NCBI GenBank assembly: GCA_902766255.1
Contig: CACXCS010000077.1
Coordinates: 1 to 44,218 of the forward strand
DNA length: 44,218 bases
Source: an uncultured Bacteroidia bacterium
GTDB lineage: Bacteria > Bacteroidota > Bacteroidia > Bacteroidales > UBA932
Reading direction: 5' to 3'
The position numbers and the translations under genes were made by a program. A model generated the notes under the pieces. That model saw only the letters and a list, made by a program, of their open reading frames with translations. It was not told where the DNA came from and made no database searches. Every line of letters starts with the position of its first letter. Positions within the stretch are counted from its first letter, which is position 1. Positions 36,374-44,218 of this stretch are shown here, one piece after another.

Positions 36374-37198
36374 GTGAAGAAGCTGCAAGCCTTTTTCCAG
36401 GATAAGGTAGTTGTCGTAACCGGGGCCAGTTCCGGCATCGGCCTTGCTACCGCCCGCCTCATGGGACGCCTCGGCGCCTGCGTGGTGATGGCTGCGCGTT
36501 CCTACGACAAGCTTTGCTCGCTGGCTTCCGATGTAGCTCCTGCCGGGCGCGTGCTGGCGGTACGCTGTGATGTGAGCTGTGAATCCGACTGCCAGTCGCT
36601 GATTCAGGCTGCGGTGGCCCGCTTCGGCCGCATCGATATTCTTGTCAACAACGCCGGGCTCTCCATGAGGGCGATGTTCAAGGATCTGGACCTCAGTGTC
36701 TTACATAAATTGATGGATGTCAATTTCTGGGGTACTGTAAACTGTACCAAGTACGCTCTGCCTTATCTGTTGCAAAGTAAAGGACAAGTCGTGGGCGTCA
36801 TCAGCATCGCCGGTTATTCGGCTCTGCCTGCACGTACCGGTTACAGTTCTTCCAAATATGCAATAAGGGGATTCCTTGATACCTTGCGTATAGAGCACCT
36901 CAAGGATGGCCTTGGTGTGCTTGTGTTCGCTCCTGGTTATACCTCTTCGAATGTCCGCAATGCCGCCCTGACCGCCGATGGCTCGCCCCAGGGCGAAACG
37001 CCCCTTGACGAGGACAAGCTGATGAGCGCCGAAGACTGTGCCATGCACCTGGCCCGCGGCCTGGCTGCCCGGAGGTCCGAGGTTATACTCACCGGACTTG
37101 GGCGCGCTACGGTTTGGGCCCACCGGCTTTTTCCTCGCCTGACCGACAAATTGACCTATAAGTACATTGCACGTGAAACAGACAGTCCGTTCAAGTAG
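36374..37198 (+). CDS. Short-chain dehydrogenase, candidate 3-ketosphinganine reductase
   Basis: Classical SDR of 274 residues. The Rossmann start is VVVVTGASSGIGLATARLMG, the structural NNAG motif is present, and the catalytic Ser-Tyr-Lys appears in SIAGYSALPARTGYSSSKYAI. A C-terminal amphipathic/hydrophobic stretch (ATVWAHRLFPRLTDKLTYKYIA) could touch the membrane, as in ketosphinganine reductases. The gene follows serine palmitoyltransferase by 32 bases, so reduction of 3-ketosphinganine to sphinganine is the natural guess, but generic SDR activity cannot be excluded. The start is GTG at 36374; no in-frame ATG exists near it. The end overlaps the next gene by about 26 bases. Confidence 0.75.
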   Translation: MKKLQAFFQDKVVVVTGASSGIGLATARLMGRLGACVVMAARSYDKLCSLASDVAPAGRVLAVRCDVSCESDCQSLIQAAVARFGRIDILVNNAGLSMRAMFKDLDLSVLHKLMDVNFWGTVNCTKYALPYLLQSKGQVVGVISIAGYSALPARTGYSSSKYAIRGFLDTLRIEHLKDGLGVLVFAPGYTSSNVRNAALTADGSPQGETPLDEDKLMSAEDCAMHLARGLAARRSEVILTGLGRATVWAHRLFPRLTDKLTYKYIARETDSPFK

Positions 37199-39203
37199 GG
37201 TCCTTCTGCCCCTTCTGCTGATCATAGCAGTCCTTACCGCCCTGGCTCCCAGGTCGGCACGCTTTGATTATGAGTACAAGAAGGGCGGTGTGTGGGAATA
37301 CGAAACGCTCTTTGCTCCTTTTGACTTCCCGATTCTCAAAACCACGGAACAGATTCAGGCCGAGATGAACAGGGCTTCAGATGTCCATGTCCCTTATTAC
37401 AATTATCTTGGCGAAGTCACTGCGTCCAGCCTGAAAAAGGCCTCCGTTATGTATCTCGACGGGGCTGAGGATGCCGTGGTCTCATGCCTGGCCGAGATTA
37501 TGGACAGGGGAGTGGTGCCTGACGATGACCTGCCCAAGGAGTCGGAAGTTATTTATATCCAAAGAGATAAAAGGGCCGTGAAGGTTCCCGCCGATCGCGT
37601 GTTGGGCCTCTCTGCCGCCAGGGCTAAGCTTCAGGCAGATGTGCAAGCCTTGGTGGACAGCCTTTCTGTTGACTCGCTGCTCAAGACCAACTCCGTTTAC
37701 GATCTTGTGCTTCCGAACCTTGCATTCGATGCCCAGACCACCGAGCTTGTAGGAGCAGACGCTGCCTCCCGGATTTCTCCCACGCGGGGCAATGTGTCGG
37801 CAGGCCAGCTCATAGTATCCAAAGGCGAAATAGTCACCGCCGACATTGCCCAGATATTGGATTCCTACAAAAAAGAGTATGAGGCCAATGTGGGCTCGAC
37901 ACGTCCCATGTACGCCGAGATCCTTGGCAATCTGCTGGTAGCCATGCTGCTGGTTTTCCTTCTGGTGGCGGTTATCTACTATGGCAATCCTGCTATCTTC
38001 GAGGATACTCGTTATTACTATATCCTCTTTGTGTTTACACTTGCGGCAGTGGCAATAGTATTGGTATCGCGCTTCAACTCCTATTGGCTGTATCTGGCAC
38101 CGCTTACGCTGGCCGCCCTTTACCTGCAGGCTTTCATGCGGGGGCGTGTCATCATACCCGTATACATTGTTTCCCTTCTGCCTCTGCTCGTTTATGCCGA
38201 GCACGGTGCGCCACTTTTCATTATTTTCCTGGTAGGAGGAATAGTGTCGGTAAATGCATTCCCGGTGATGGGAAAAGGCTGGAAGCAGTTCCTGCTGGCC
38301 CTTATAAACTTTGCCGCAATGGCGCTGACCTATTTTGCCCTGCGTCTTGCCGGAGCCATGAGCGGCTTGTTATTCCCCGACCTGCTCCGATTCTTTATCG
38401 CCTCCATGGCAGCCGTGGCGCTGTATCCTTTGATTTACTTGTTCGAAAAGATATTCAATCTGGTATCGAATTCGAGGCTTGCGGAACTTGCCGACACTTC
38501 AGCCAAACTGCTGCGCGAGCTGGAACAGAAGGCCCCCGGCACATTCCAGCACTCACTGCAGGTTATGAACATGGCAGATGCCGCCGCCCGCTCAATAGAG
38601 GCTAATCCTCTGCTGCTACGGGTGGGAGCTCTATATCATGACATAGGCAAGATGAACAACCCCATGTGCTTCATTGAAAATGAGTCCCTGCTCAACAAGA
38701 CAGAAGACCAGAAGTATCATACCGGCCTTCCTGCCCAGCAAAGCGCCGAAGATATCATTAGGCATGTGGGAGACGGTGTGGAACTGGCACGCAGGCACCA
38801 TCTGCCTGAAGTCGTGGTAGACTTTATCAAAACCCATCATGGCAGCACTGTAACCGGTTACTTCTGGGGCAAGTACCTCTCCCAGAAGGGCGATCCGGCA
38901 AATATCAAGTACTTTACATATCCCGGCCCCGCTCCTACCACCAAGGAGCAGATAATCCTTATGCTTTGCGACAGCATAGAGGCGGCGTCCCGTACTCTCA
39001 CCGAATACACGCCCCAGGCTTTCTCGGCTTTCGTCGAAAAGATAGTCCAGGGCAAGATGGACCAGGGACAGTTCAACAATGCCGATATTTCCATCAAAGA
39101 ACTCACCGACGTCAAGGAGGCGATAAAGGCTTACCTCGCGCAGATGCATCATGGCAGAGTGGAGTATCCTGCCACCCGAAAGAAATTTTTAAAGCTTAAA
39201 TAA
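37173..39203 (+). CDS. 7TM-HD family phosphohydrolase (PgpH-like, c-di-AMP phosphodiesterase)
   Basis: Membrane protein of 676 residues in the 7TMR-HDED plus HD architecture. An N-terminal anchor (LLPLLLIIAVLTAL) precedes an extracytoplasmic HDED-like domain (about 25-235, with ISPTRGNVSAGQLIVSKGEIVTADIAQIL). Seven hydrophobic segments span about 245-430. A cytoplasmic HD domain follows with HSLQVMNMADAAARSIEANPLLLRVGALYHDIGK (His489-Asp490), THHGST and a late Asp (LCDSIEAASR). In PgpH this domain hydrolyses c-di-AMP to pApA. Non-ATG start: TTG at 37167 or GTG at 37173; no ATG is available before residue 66. It overlaps the reductase gene end by about 26 bases, and trigger factor follows 2 bases later. 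Confidence 0.88.
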   Translation: MKQTVRSSRVLLPLLLIIAVLTALAPRSARFDYEYKKGGVWEYETLFAPFDFPILKTTEQIQAEMNRASDVHVPYYNYLGEVTASSLKKASVMYLDGAEDAVVSCLAEIMDRGVVPDDDLPKESEVIYIQRDKRAVKVPADRVLGLSAARAKLQADVQALVDSLSVDSLLKTNSVYDLVLPNLAFDAQTTELVGADAASRISPTRGNVSAGQLIVSKGEIVTADIAQILDSYKKEYEANVGSTRPMYAEILGNLLVAMLLVFLLVAVIYYGNPAIFEDTRYYYILFVFTLAAVAIVLVSRFNSYWLYLAPLTLAALYLQAFMRGRVIIPVYIVSLLPLLVYAEHGAPLFIIFLVGGIVSVNAFPVMGKGWKQFLLALINFAAMALTYFALRLAGAMSGLLFPDLLRFFIASMAAVALYPLIYLFEKIFNLVSNSRLAELADTSAKLLRELEQKAPGTFQHSLQVMNMADAAARSIEANPLLLRVGALYHDIGKMNNPMCFIENESLLNKTEDQKYHTGLPAQQSAEDIIRHVGDGVELARRHHLPEVVVDFIKTHHGSTVTGYFWGKYLSQKGDPANIKYFTYPGPAPTTKEQIILMLCDSIEAASRTLTEYTPQAFSAFVEKIVQGKMDQGQFNNADISIKELTDVKEAIKAYLAQMHHGRVEYPATRKKFLKLK

Positions 39204-39205
39204 TT

Positions 39206-40198
39206 ATGAACATTACAAAAAAACAAATCGACGATCTGAATCTTGAGCTTACCCTTGAGATTGCACCTGAAGACTATGCGGAAGAAGTGAAGAAAAAGCT
39301 TGCGGAGCGCAGGCGCAATGCGGAATTCAAGGGTTTCCGCAAGGGTATGGTTCCTGCATCCCTCATCAAGAGGGTTTATGGGGAGCAGGCTCTTGCCGAC
39401 TCGGTCAATGATGTTATCGGTACTTCGCTGGACAAGTATATCTCCGACAACAACCTTCACCTGCTTGGAGAGCCCCTCGGCAGCGAGAAGCAGCCCGAAC
39501 TGGAATGGGCTGACGGTAACAGCTTTACTTTCGTGTTCGACGCCGCCCTATCTCCTGAGGTCAACATTACTGTAGATGCAGCAGACACCGTCAATAAGTA
39601 TTCCATCACATCCTCGGCCAAGGAGAAGGCCGCCATGATAGAGAACCTCAAGAAATACCGTGAGGACAGCAAGCAGGAGCCCCTGAGCGATGAAGAGTTG
39701 GAAAAGACCGTCACTGAGCGCCTTAAAGAGGAGCATCGTCAGGAGGCTGACTGGAGGCTGAGCAAGGATATCCGCGATTTTTACGTTGCCAAGGCCGGGA
39801 TCCAGCTCCCCGAGGCATTCCTGAAGAGGTGGCTGCTGGCTGCCAATCAGGGTAAACTCACCCAGGAAGATATCGACAAGGATTTCCCCGGATTCTGCGA
39901 GGACTTCAAGTGGCAGCTGGTGCGCGGCAAGCTCATGAAGGACTTTGGTTTCGACATAACCCACGATGATTTATACGAGGCTGCAAAGGCTTATGTGACA
40001 TATCAGTACGCCATGTACGGCATAGGCAATGTGCCTGAGGATATGATTACCGAGGCAGTGTCCAACGTCATGAAGGACCGCCGTCAGCTGGAGCGCCTTT
40101 CCGAGCAGGTCGAAGATCGTAAGGTCCTTGACAAGATCAAGGAAACGATCTCCATCAAGGACAAGAAGATTTCTTCCGAAAAGTTCCGCGAACTTTAG
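39206..40198 (+). CDS. tig: Trigger factor lacking the PPIase domain
   Basis: Ribosome-bound chaperone of only 330 residues, against about 430-450 for ordinary trigger factors. The N-terminal domain (about 1-130) is intact, with the ribosome-docking loop GFRKGMVP at residues 43-50. The chain then passes directly into the helical C-terminal chaperone arm (EKAAMIENLKKYREDS..., ADWRLSKDIRDFYVAKAGIQLPEAFLKRWL). The FKBP-like PPIase domain of about 100 residues, normally inserted here, is missing. There is no frameshift or repeat at the junction, so this looks like a natural compact form. It is 2 bases after the HD gene and ends 3 bases before the tail of the convergent peptidase. Confidence 0.9.
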   Translation: MNITKKQIDDLNLELTLEIAPEDYAEEVKKKLAERRRNAEFKGFRKGMVPASLIKRVYGEQALADSVNDVIGTSLDKYISDNNLHLLGEPLGSEKQPELEWADGNSFTFVFDAALSPEVNITVDAADTVNKYSITSSAKEKAAMIENLKKYREDSKQEPLSDEELEKTVTERLKEEHRQEADWRLSKDIRDFYVAKAGIQLPEAFLKRWLLAANQGKLTQEDIDKDFPGFCEDFKWQLVRGKLMKDFGFDITHDDLYEAAKAYVTYQYAMYGIGNVPEDMITEAVSNVMKDRRQLERLSEQVEDRKVLDKIKETISIKDKKISSEKFREL

Positions 40199-40201
40199 GC
40201 T

Positions 40202-41566
40202 TTAGCCCCAGTATTTGTAGAACAGCGCGATGCTTTCCATACCCCCGAAGAACTGCTTTAGAAGGTAGCTCTCGTTGGGGGAGTGGATAGTGTCGCGCTC
40301 GAGTCCGAAGCCCATCAGGAGAGGGTCGATACCGAGAATCTTCTGGACTTCAGCCAGGACCGCTATGCTCCCGCCGCCGCGGGCCGGTACGGGCTCGATA
40401 CCGTAGACCTCTGAAATCGCGCGGCTTGCGGCATTATAAGCACTGCTGCTGATGGGGATGAGGAATCCGTCGCCGCCCTCGCAGGGCTTGACCTCCACCT
40501 TGACGCATTTGGGGGCGATAGCCTTGAAGTGACGTGCGAACAGGCGTGTGATATCGGCGCTCCTCTGGTTGGGTACAAGCCGCATCGAGATTTTTGCATG
40601 GGCTTCCGAAGGCAGTACTGTCTTGGCGCCCTCGCCTGTGTAACCTCCCCATATGCCGCATACGTCCAGGCAGGGCCTGATGCCTGTGCGTTCCAGCGTG
40701 GTATAGCCCTTCTCGCCGCGTACGGCGCCTATTTCCAGGAACTCTTTGTATTCACGCAAATCAAAGGGGGCGCGTGCGAGCATTTTGCGGTCCGCGCGGG
40801 ATAGTTCGACCACATTGTCGTAGAAACCGGGGACGGCGACCCGACCGTCAGCGTCGATGAGCGTTGATATCATCTCGCACAATACCTGGATCGGATTGGC
40901 CACGGCGCCTCCGTAATGCCCTGAATGCAGATCCTTATTGGGGCCCGTTACTTTGACTTCGAGGTAGCTCAGGCCCCTCATACCGCAGTTGATTGAGGGG
41001 ACCTTCTCGCTTATCATGGTGGTGTCGCTTACCAGGCAGATATCGGCGGCAAGCATCTTCTTATGTTTCTTTATCCAAGCAGGAAGGGAAGGGCTTCCGA
41101 TTTCTTCTTCGCCCTCGAACAAGAACTTGACATTGTGCTGCAGCTGCCCGGTGCGGACAAGGTATTCGAATGCTTTTATGTGCATGAATAACTGGCCCTT
41201 GTCGTCGTTGGCTCCGCGGCCCCAGATGGCTTCCTGGCCGGTGGGATCCGGTCCGATGACGGGTTCGAACGGGTCTGTGCGCCATTTCTCAAGAGGCTCG
41301 GCAGGCTGGACGTCGTAGTGCCCGTACACCAGCACTGTGCGGGCGGAAGGGTCGATTGTTTTTTGCCCGAAAACTACAGGATTGCCGTCGGTTTCCCACA
41401 GGCCGGCGCTGTCGGCCCCTGCCTCGAGGAGGAGGGAACTCAGGCGCTCTGCACAGGCATACATGTCGGGTTTATGGTCGGCTTTGGCGCTGACGGAGGG
41501 GATACGCAGAAGCGAAAACAGCTCTTCAAAGAACCTTTCTTTATTTTGCAGGATATAGTCTTTCAT
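40202..41566 (-). CDS. M20-family dipeptidase
   Basis: Cytoplasmic metallopeptidase of 454 residues, related to M20 dipeptidases/CNDP. Zinc and catalytic residues are visible in VLVYGHYDVQP (His and catalytic Asp), WGRGANDDKGQ (bridging Asp), FLFEGEEEIGSPS (catalytic Glu and ligand Glu), LVSDTTMI (Asp) and a late His near RDTIHSPNESYLL. An HSGHYGGAV segment in the dimerisation domain is also typical. The ATG at 41566 gives the normal MKDYILQNKERFFEEL start; a TTG-initiated extension to 41584 is unlikely. No signal peptide. It is divergent from the phosphohexomutase gene across 50 bases and convergent with trigger factor. Confidence 0.92.
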   Translation of the reverse strand: MKDYILQNKERFFEELFSLLRIPSVSAKADHKPDMYACAERLSSLLLEAGADSAGLWETDGNPVVFGQKTIDPSARTVLVYGHYDVQPAEPLEKWRTDPFEPVIGPDPTGQEAIWGRGANDDKGQLFMHIKAFEYLVRTGQLQHNVKFLFEGEEEIGSPSLPAWIKKHKKMLAADICLVSDTTMISEKVPSINCGMRGLSYLEVKVTGPNKDLHSGHYGGAVANPIQVLCEMISTLIDADGRVAVPGFYDNVVELSRADRKMLARAPFDLREYKEFLEIGAVRGEKGYTTLERTGIRPCLDVCGIWGGYTGEGAKTVLPSEAHAKISMRLVPNQRSADITRLFARHFKAIAPKCVKVEVKPCEGGDGFLIPISSSAYNAASRAISEVYGIEPVPARGGGSIAVLAEVQKILGIDPLLMGFGLERDTIHSPNESYLLKQFFGGMESIALFYKYWG

Positions 41567-41591
41567 GGTTGTAAAGTTAAACAATATTCGT

Positions 41592-41599
41592 TAATTTTG
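41592..41599 (+). promoter_or_regulatory. Promoter -7 box of the glmM-like gene
   Basis: TAATTTTG (TAnnTTTG) 17 bases before the ATG at 41617. A weaker match (TAACTTTA, 41578-41571) faces the peptidase gene on the other strand. Confidence 0.5.
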
Positions 41600-41616
41600 T
41601 GCATTGACTAACGATT

Positions 41617-43035
41617 ATGGCACTCATTAAATCTATTTCGGGCATCCGTGGTACGATCGGCGGCCCAACCGGGGATAATCTTACTCCCGTCGACATTGTC
41701 AAGTTTACCTATGCGTACTGCAAATGCCTCAAGGACCGCAAGGCTCCGTTCGGAGATCGCTACAAAGTGGTGGTCGGACGCGACGCACGCCTCAGCGGCG
41801 AGATGGTTGAGCAGCTTGTTGTAGGTACTCTCATCTCATGCGGAGTGGATGTCGTCCGTTGCGGTTTTGCCAGCACTCCGACAACCGAGCTGGCAGTCAC
41901 TTTCACAGGCGCCGACGGAGGCATAATCATTACGGCCAGCCACAATCCCAGGCAGTGGAATGCACTCAAGCTTCTTAACGAGCACGGTGAGTTCCTGACG
42001 GCCGTTCAGGGCCAGGCCATACTTGATTGCGCCGATTCCGGAGATTTCGATTTTGCCCCTGTAGACGAACTTGGCTGCATCGAGGACCACGATTTTACCG
42101 ACGAGCACATCGACGCCGTACTCAAACTTGAGGCTGTTGATGTTCCGGCAATCAAGGCTGCCGGATTCAAGGTGGTGCTGGACGCCATCAATTCCGTCGG
42201 AGGCATTATCATGCCAAGGCTGCTGAAGCGCCTGGGGGTCAAATGTATAACCCTCAACGGCAATCCCACCGGCGACTTTGCACACAATCCCGAGCCTCTG
42301 CCTGCCAACCTGGTAGAGCTTAGCTCCACGGTGGTTAAAGAAAAGGCCGATCTGGGCATCAGCGTAGACCCCGACGTCGACCGTCTTGCCTTCATATGCG
42401 AAAACGGTCAGCCCTTCGTTGAAGAGTACACTTTGGTTGCTGTCGCAGATTATCTGCTTGACGATGCAGTAGCCAGGGGAGTCAAGCCCTTGGCAACAGT
42501 GTCCAACCTCAGCAGCAGCCGTGCCCTCCGCGACGTGACCGAGGCTCACGGCGGCACCTACTATGCTTCCGCAGTGGGCGAGGTCAACGTAACCACCCTC
42601 ATGCATAAAGTCGGTGCCCTTATCGGCGGCGAGGGCAATGGGGGAGTCATCTATCCCGCTTCCCACTGCGGACGCGACGCCATGGTCGGCGTAGCTCTGT
42701 TCCTGAGCAACCTCGCACATAAAAAGCTCAGTGCCAGCGCCTATAAGGCCACCCTCCCGCAGTATTTCATCGCCAAGAACCGCATCGACCTTAGCGACAA
42801 GGCTCTTATCGACCGTATCCTCGAGGCCATGAAGGAGCACTACAAGGACGAGAAGGTAAATACCATCGACGGCGTAAAGATTGACTTTGAGGCCAGCCGC
42901 CGCTGGGTACACCTGCGCCGCTCCAATACAGAGCCTATTATCCGCATCTACTCCGAGGCTCCTACCCAGGAAGGTGCTGAGGCGCTAGCCCAGGAGGTTG
43001 TCAAGCTCGCAAACGATATTATAGCTGATGTTTAG
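41617..43035 (+). CDS. glmM: Phosphoglucosamine mutase-like phosphohexomutase
   Basis: 472-residue alpha-D-phosphohexomutase of the GlmM-type group, making glucosamine 1-phosphate for peptidoglycan and LPS precursors. The start MALIKSISGIRGTIGG and the phosphoserine loop IIITASHNPRQWNALK fit this clade, as do the Mg loop SVDPDVDRLAF, the sugar loop GGEGNGGVIYP and the phosphate loop RRSNTEPIIRIY. It is distinct from the longer pgm at 26092-27753. The stop overlaps the next gene's ATG by 8 bases. Phosphomannomutase activity is an alternative. Confidence 0.88.
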   Translation: MALIKSISGIRGTIGGPTGDNLTPVDIVKFTYAYCKCLKDRKAPFGDRYKVVVGRDARLSGEMVEQLVVGTLISCGVDVVRCGFASTPTTELAVTFTGADGGIIITASHNPRQWNALKLLNEHGEFLTAVQGQAILDCADSGDFDFAPVDELGCIEDHDFTDEHIDAVLKLEAVDVPAIKAAGFKVVLDAINSVGGIIMPRLLKRLGVKCITLNGNPTGDFAHNPEPLPANLVELSSTVVKEKADLGISVDPDVDRLAFICENGQPFVEEYTLVAVADYLLDDAVARGVKPLATVSNLSSSRALRDVTEAHGGTYYASAVGEVNVTTLMHKVGALIGGEGNGGVIYPASHCGRDAMVGVALFLSNLAHKKLSASAYKATLPQYFIAKNRIDLSDKALIDRILEAMKEHYKDEKVNTIDGVKIDFEASRRWVHLRRSNTEPIIRIYSEAPTQEGAEALAQEVVKLANDIIADV

Positions 43036-44083
43036 CTTCCGTACCACGCCCGTTTCTGAGCAGCTGGACAGGGGCCTGATCGGGGGCCGTGTCGGCTGCT
43101 TGTGCACTCCCGGCAGCTGGGACGGCCGTTCCGGATACCTCGCCGACTTGTTCCGCTCGCGCGGAAATCTGTCCAGGGTATTCGGCCCGGCGGCTCCGGA
43201 ATTCTCGCCGGATGCGGGCCATATCGACTTCGGCATCGAGGACCTTGAAGGGCTGGACGCCGTTGTGGTGGACATACAGGACGTGGGATCGCGGTACTTC
43301 GGTTATACACGTGATGTTCTCAGGCTCCTGAGCTTCCGTGCCCGTATGGAAGATGGTCCCTCAATTTATATTATCGACCATATCAATCCGGCAGGCAGGG
43401 TAGTGGAGGGTACTATTCCTGTGCTGGAACCTGATTTGTGGACTCCAAAGGCCGCCCACAGGCATGGCCTGACTCTGGGGGAACTATGCAATCTTTATTG
43501 CAGCGAGATAGGCGCCCGTTTCCCTCTGCACATCATTTCCGCCCTGTGCAGCGAGGTGGGCAAGGACCTGCTGCCCTGGACCATTGCTCCCGCACCTGAT
43601 TTTCCGGGAATGTTTACCTGTGAAATGTATAGCGGAGGAGGTCTCTGGACGGCTACATCCATTACCCCCGGCATAGGAACGCCCCGCCCTTACGAATACC
43701 TGGGAGCCCCTTTCCTGGCCAACAATGCAGTACCGCCGAGCCCTCCTGGAGTGCTTATGCGCCCGTGCTCATTTACTCCCTCATACGGGCTGTATGCCGG
43801 ACAGGAGTGCTTCGGTTACCAGATAGTGCTGCTGCCAGGAGTCCAGTATCACTCTTTCCTCCATAGCATCCAGCTCATGCGCTGGTTCGCAGACAGGGAT
43901 TCCCGCTTCGAACTTACACCTGAGCTGATGGACCGTATAAACGACCCGGTGATCAGCGAGTACTTGCGCGGCGGCATTACATTCGATATAGTCCAGGAGC
44001 ACGTTAAGCTGGAAGAGCAGAAATGGATCCGCAAGGCCAAGCGTTTCCTTCTGTACGAAGATGCGCCTTACAGGATTAAATAA
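43028..44083 (+). CDS. DUF1343/NamZ-like protein, cytoplasmic and divergent
   Basis: 351 residues related to the DUF1343 family, whose characterised member NamZ is an exo-beta-N-acetylmuramidase. Retained motifs are VDIQDVGSRYFGYTRDVL, HGLTLGELCNLY, and the GIGTPRPYEYLGAPF segment. The usual N-terminal PEHGFRG-type motif is replaced by FGPAAPEFSPDAGH, and the DRPNP-type motif by DHINPAG. There is no signal peptide, whereas relatives are commonly exported. Overlap with the glmM-like gene suggests a role in amino-sugar or muropeptide metabolism. Whether it is catalytic is open. Confidence 0.75.
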   Translation: MFSFRTTPVSEQLDRGLIGGRVGCLCTPGSWDGRSGYLADLFRSRGNLSRVFGPAAPEFSPDAGHIDFGIEDLEGLDAVVVDIQDVGSRYFGYTRDVLRLLSFRARMEDGPSIYIIDHINPAGRVVEGTIPVLEPDLWTPKAAHRHGLTLGELCNLYCSEIGARFPLHIISALCSEVGKDLLPWTIAPAPDFPGMFTCEMYSGGGLWTATSITPGIGTPRPYEYLGAPFLANNAVPPSPPGVLMRPCSFTPSYGLYAGQECFGYQIVLLPGVQYHSFLHSIQLMRWFADRDSRFELTPELMDRINDPVISEYLRGGITFDIVQEHVKLEEQKWIRKAKRFLLYEDAPYRIK

Positions 44084-44090
44084 AACAAAT

Positions 44091-44129
44091 AGAGGGTGGT
44101 TAAAGTCTTGCGACTGTTAATCACCCTCT
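44091..44129. terminator. Long hairpin, probable terminator between convergent NamZ-like gene and tRNA-Glu
   Basis: AGAGGGTG (44091-44098) pairs with CACCCTCT (44122-44129). The stem continues through a G-T wobble, TTAA/TTAA and AGTC/GACT with one bulged G, giving about 17 pairs around a TTGC loop. On the minus strand it is followed by a T-rich stretch (ATTTGTTTTATTT), as expected for termination of the tRNA transcript. It probably serves the rightward gene too. Confidence 0.75.
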
Positions 44130-44133
44130 TGTG

Positions 44134-44205
44134 TAGTGGGTAGGAGAATCGAACTCCTATTGCGAGATTGAGAATCTCGAGTACTAACCGTTATACGAAC
44201 CCACC
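44134..44205 (-). tRNA. tRNA-Glu (anticodon CTC)
   Basis: Cloverleaf on the minus strand: acceptor GGTGGGT (44205-44199) with ACCCACT (44141-44135); D arm GTA/TAC; anticodon stem CGAGA/TCTCG with loop TTCTCAA giving anticodon CTC (reads GAG); and T arm AGGAG-TTCGATT-CTCCT. The discriminator is A at 44134 and CCA is not encoded. The TTC..GTA layout after the acceptor stem matches bacterial tRNA-Glu. The 1-72 pair is a G-T wobble. Confidence 0.92.
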
Positions 44206-44218
44206 GGATTGGAGTGCA

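Noticed and set aside
41836..42912. A 358-codon antisense open frame opposite the glmM-like gene
   Set aside because: Shadow of a conserved phosphohexomutase; no domain or start signal supports it.

Overview
The window looks like a chromosomal piece of a Bacteroidales-type member of the Bacteroidota. The evidence is a SusC/SusD pair inside a polysaccharide-utilisation locus, lipoprotein signals ending in Cys, serine palmitoyltransferase, and promoter boxes of the Bacteroidota form TAnnTTTG upstream of many genes. Purine-leading Shine-Dalgarno sites are largely absent. The DNA is moderately GC-rich by eye. I cannot name the genus. Gene density is high, no gene-free stretch exceeds about 125 bases, and I see no insertion sequence, prophage or CRISPR array.

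Region 1 (1-15678) is a pectin/homogalacturonan utilisation locus read leftward from one divergent control region at about 15556-15678. The order is GH28 polygalacturonase, a fused CE12-like/CE8 esterase, GH105 unsaturated uronyl hydrolase, PL1-type pectate lyase, SusC, SusD, a large multidomain surface lipoprotein (Fn3, parallel beta-helix, three copies of one C-terminal module), and uxaC, which runs off the left edge. Most junctions are 4-base overlaps or gaps of 1-31 bases. The logic runs in sequence: de-esterify, cleave, import, trim to monomers, isomerise galacturonate. A divergent LacI-type regulator (15679-16731) faces it, and two near-identical 17-base repeats lie between the two genes. 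A GH43 glycosidase follows the regulator on the other strand, tail to tail.

Region 2 (18411-25490) holds pncA, a ccsA-like cytochrome c assembly gene that looks internally deleted and frameshifted, and an operon of a heterodimeric ABC exporter plus a hotdog thioesterase. Then comes a queuosine unit (precursor transporter and QueF) with a good promoter and a leader that can fold like a small preQ1 aptamer, and a cytoplasmic CBM9-like protein.

Region 3 (25495-28449, leftward) holds the small SRP RNA under its own promoter and an ftsE-pgm-cdd operon with 4- and 1-base overlaps.

Region 4 (28462-40198, rightward) is a dense run: a TPR protein, a plug-less outer-membrane barrel, gyrB, serine palmitoyltransferase, a short-chain dehydrogenase (candidate 3-ketosphinganine reductase), a 7TM-HD c-di-AMP phosphodiesterase-like protein and a trigger factor without a PPIase domain.

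Region 5 (40202-44218) holds an M20 dipeptidase facing left, then glmM-like phosphohexomutase and a divergent DUF1343/NamZ-like gene rightward, a long hairpin, and a leftward tRNA-Glu(CTC).

No single undescribed defence-type system stands out. The best leads are the putative queuosine riboswitch, the tripled module in the pectin-locus lipoprotein, the broken ccsA, the PPIase-less trigger factor, the sphingolipid pair beside gyrB, and the NamZ homologue lacking a family motif.
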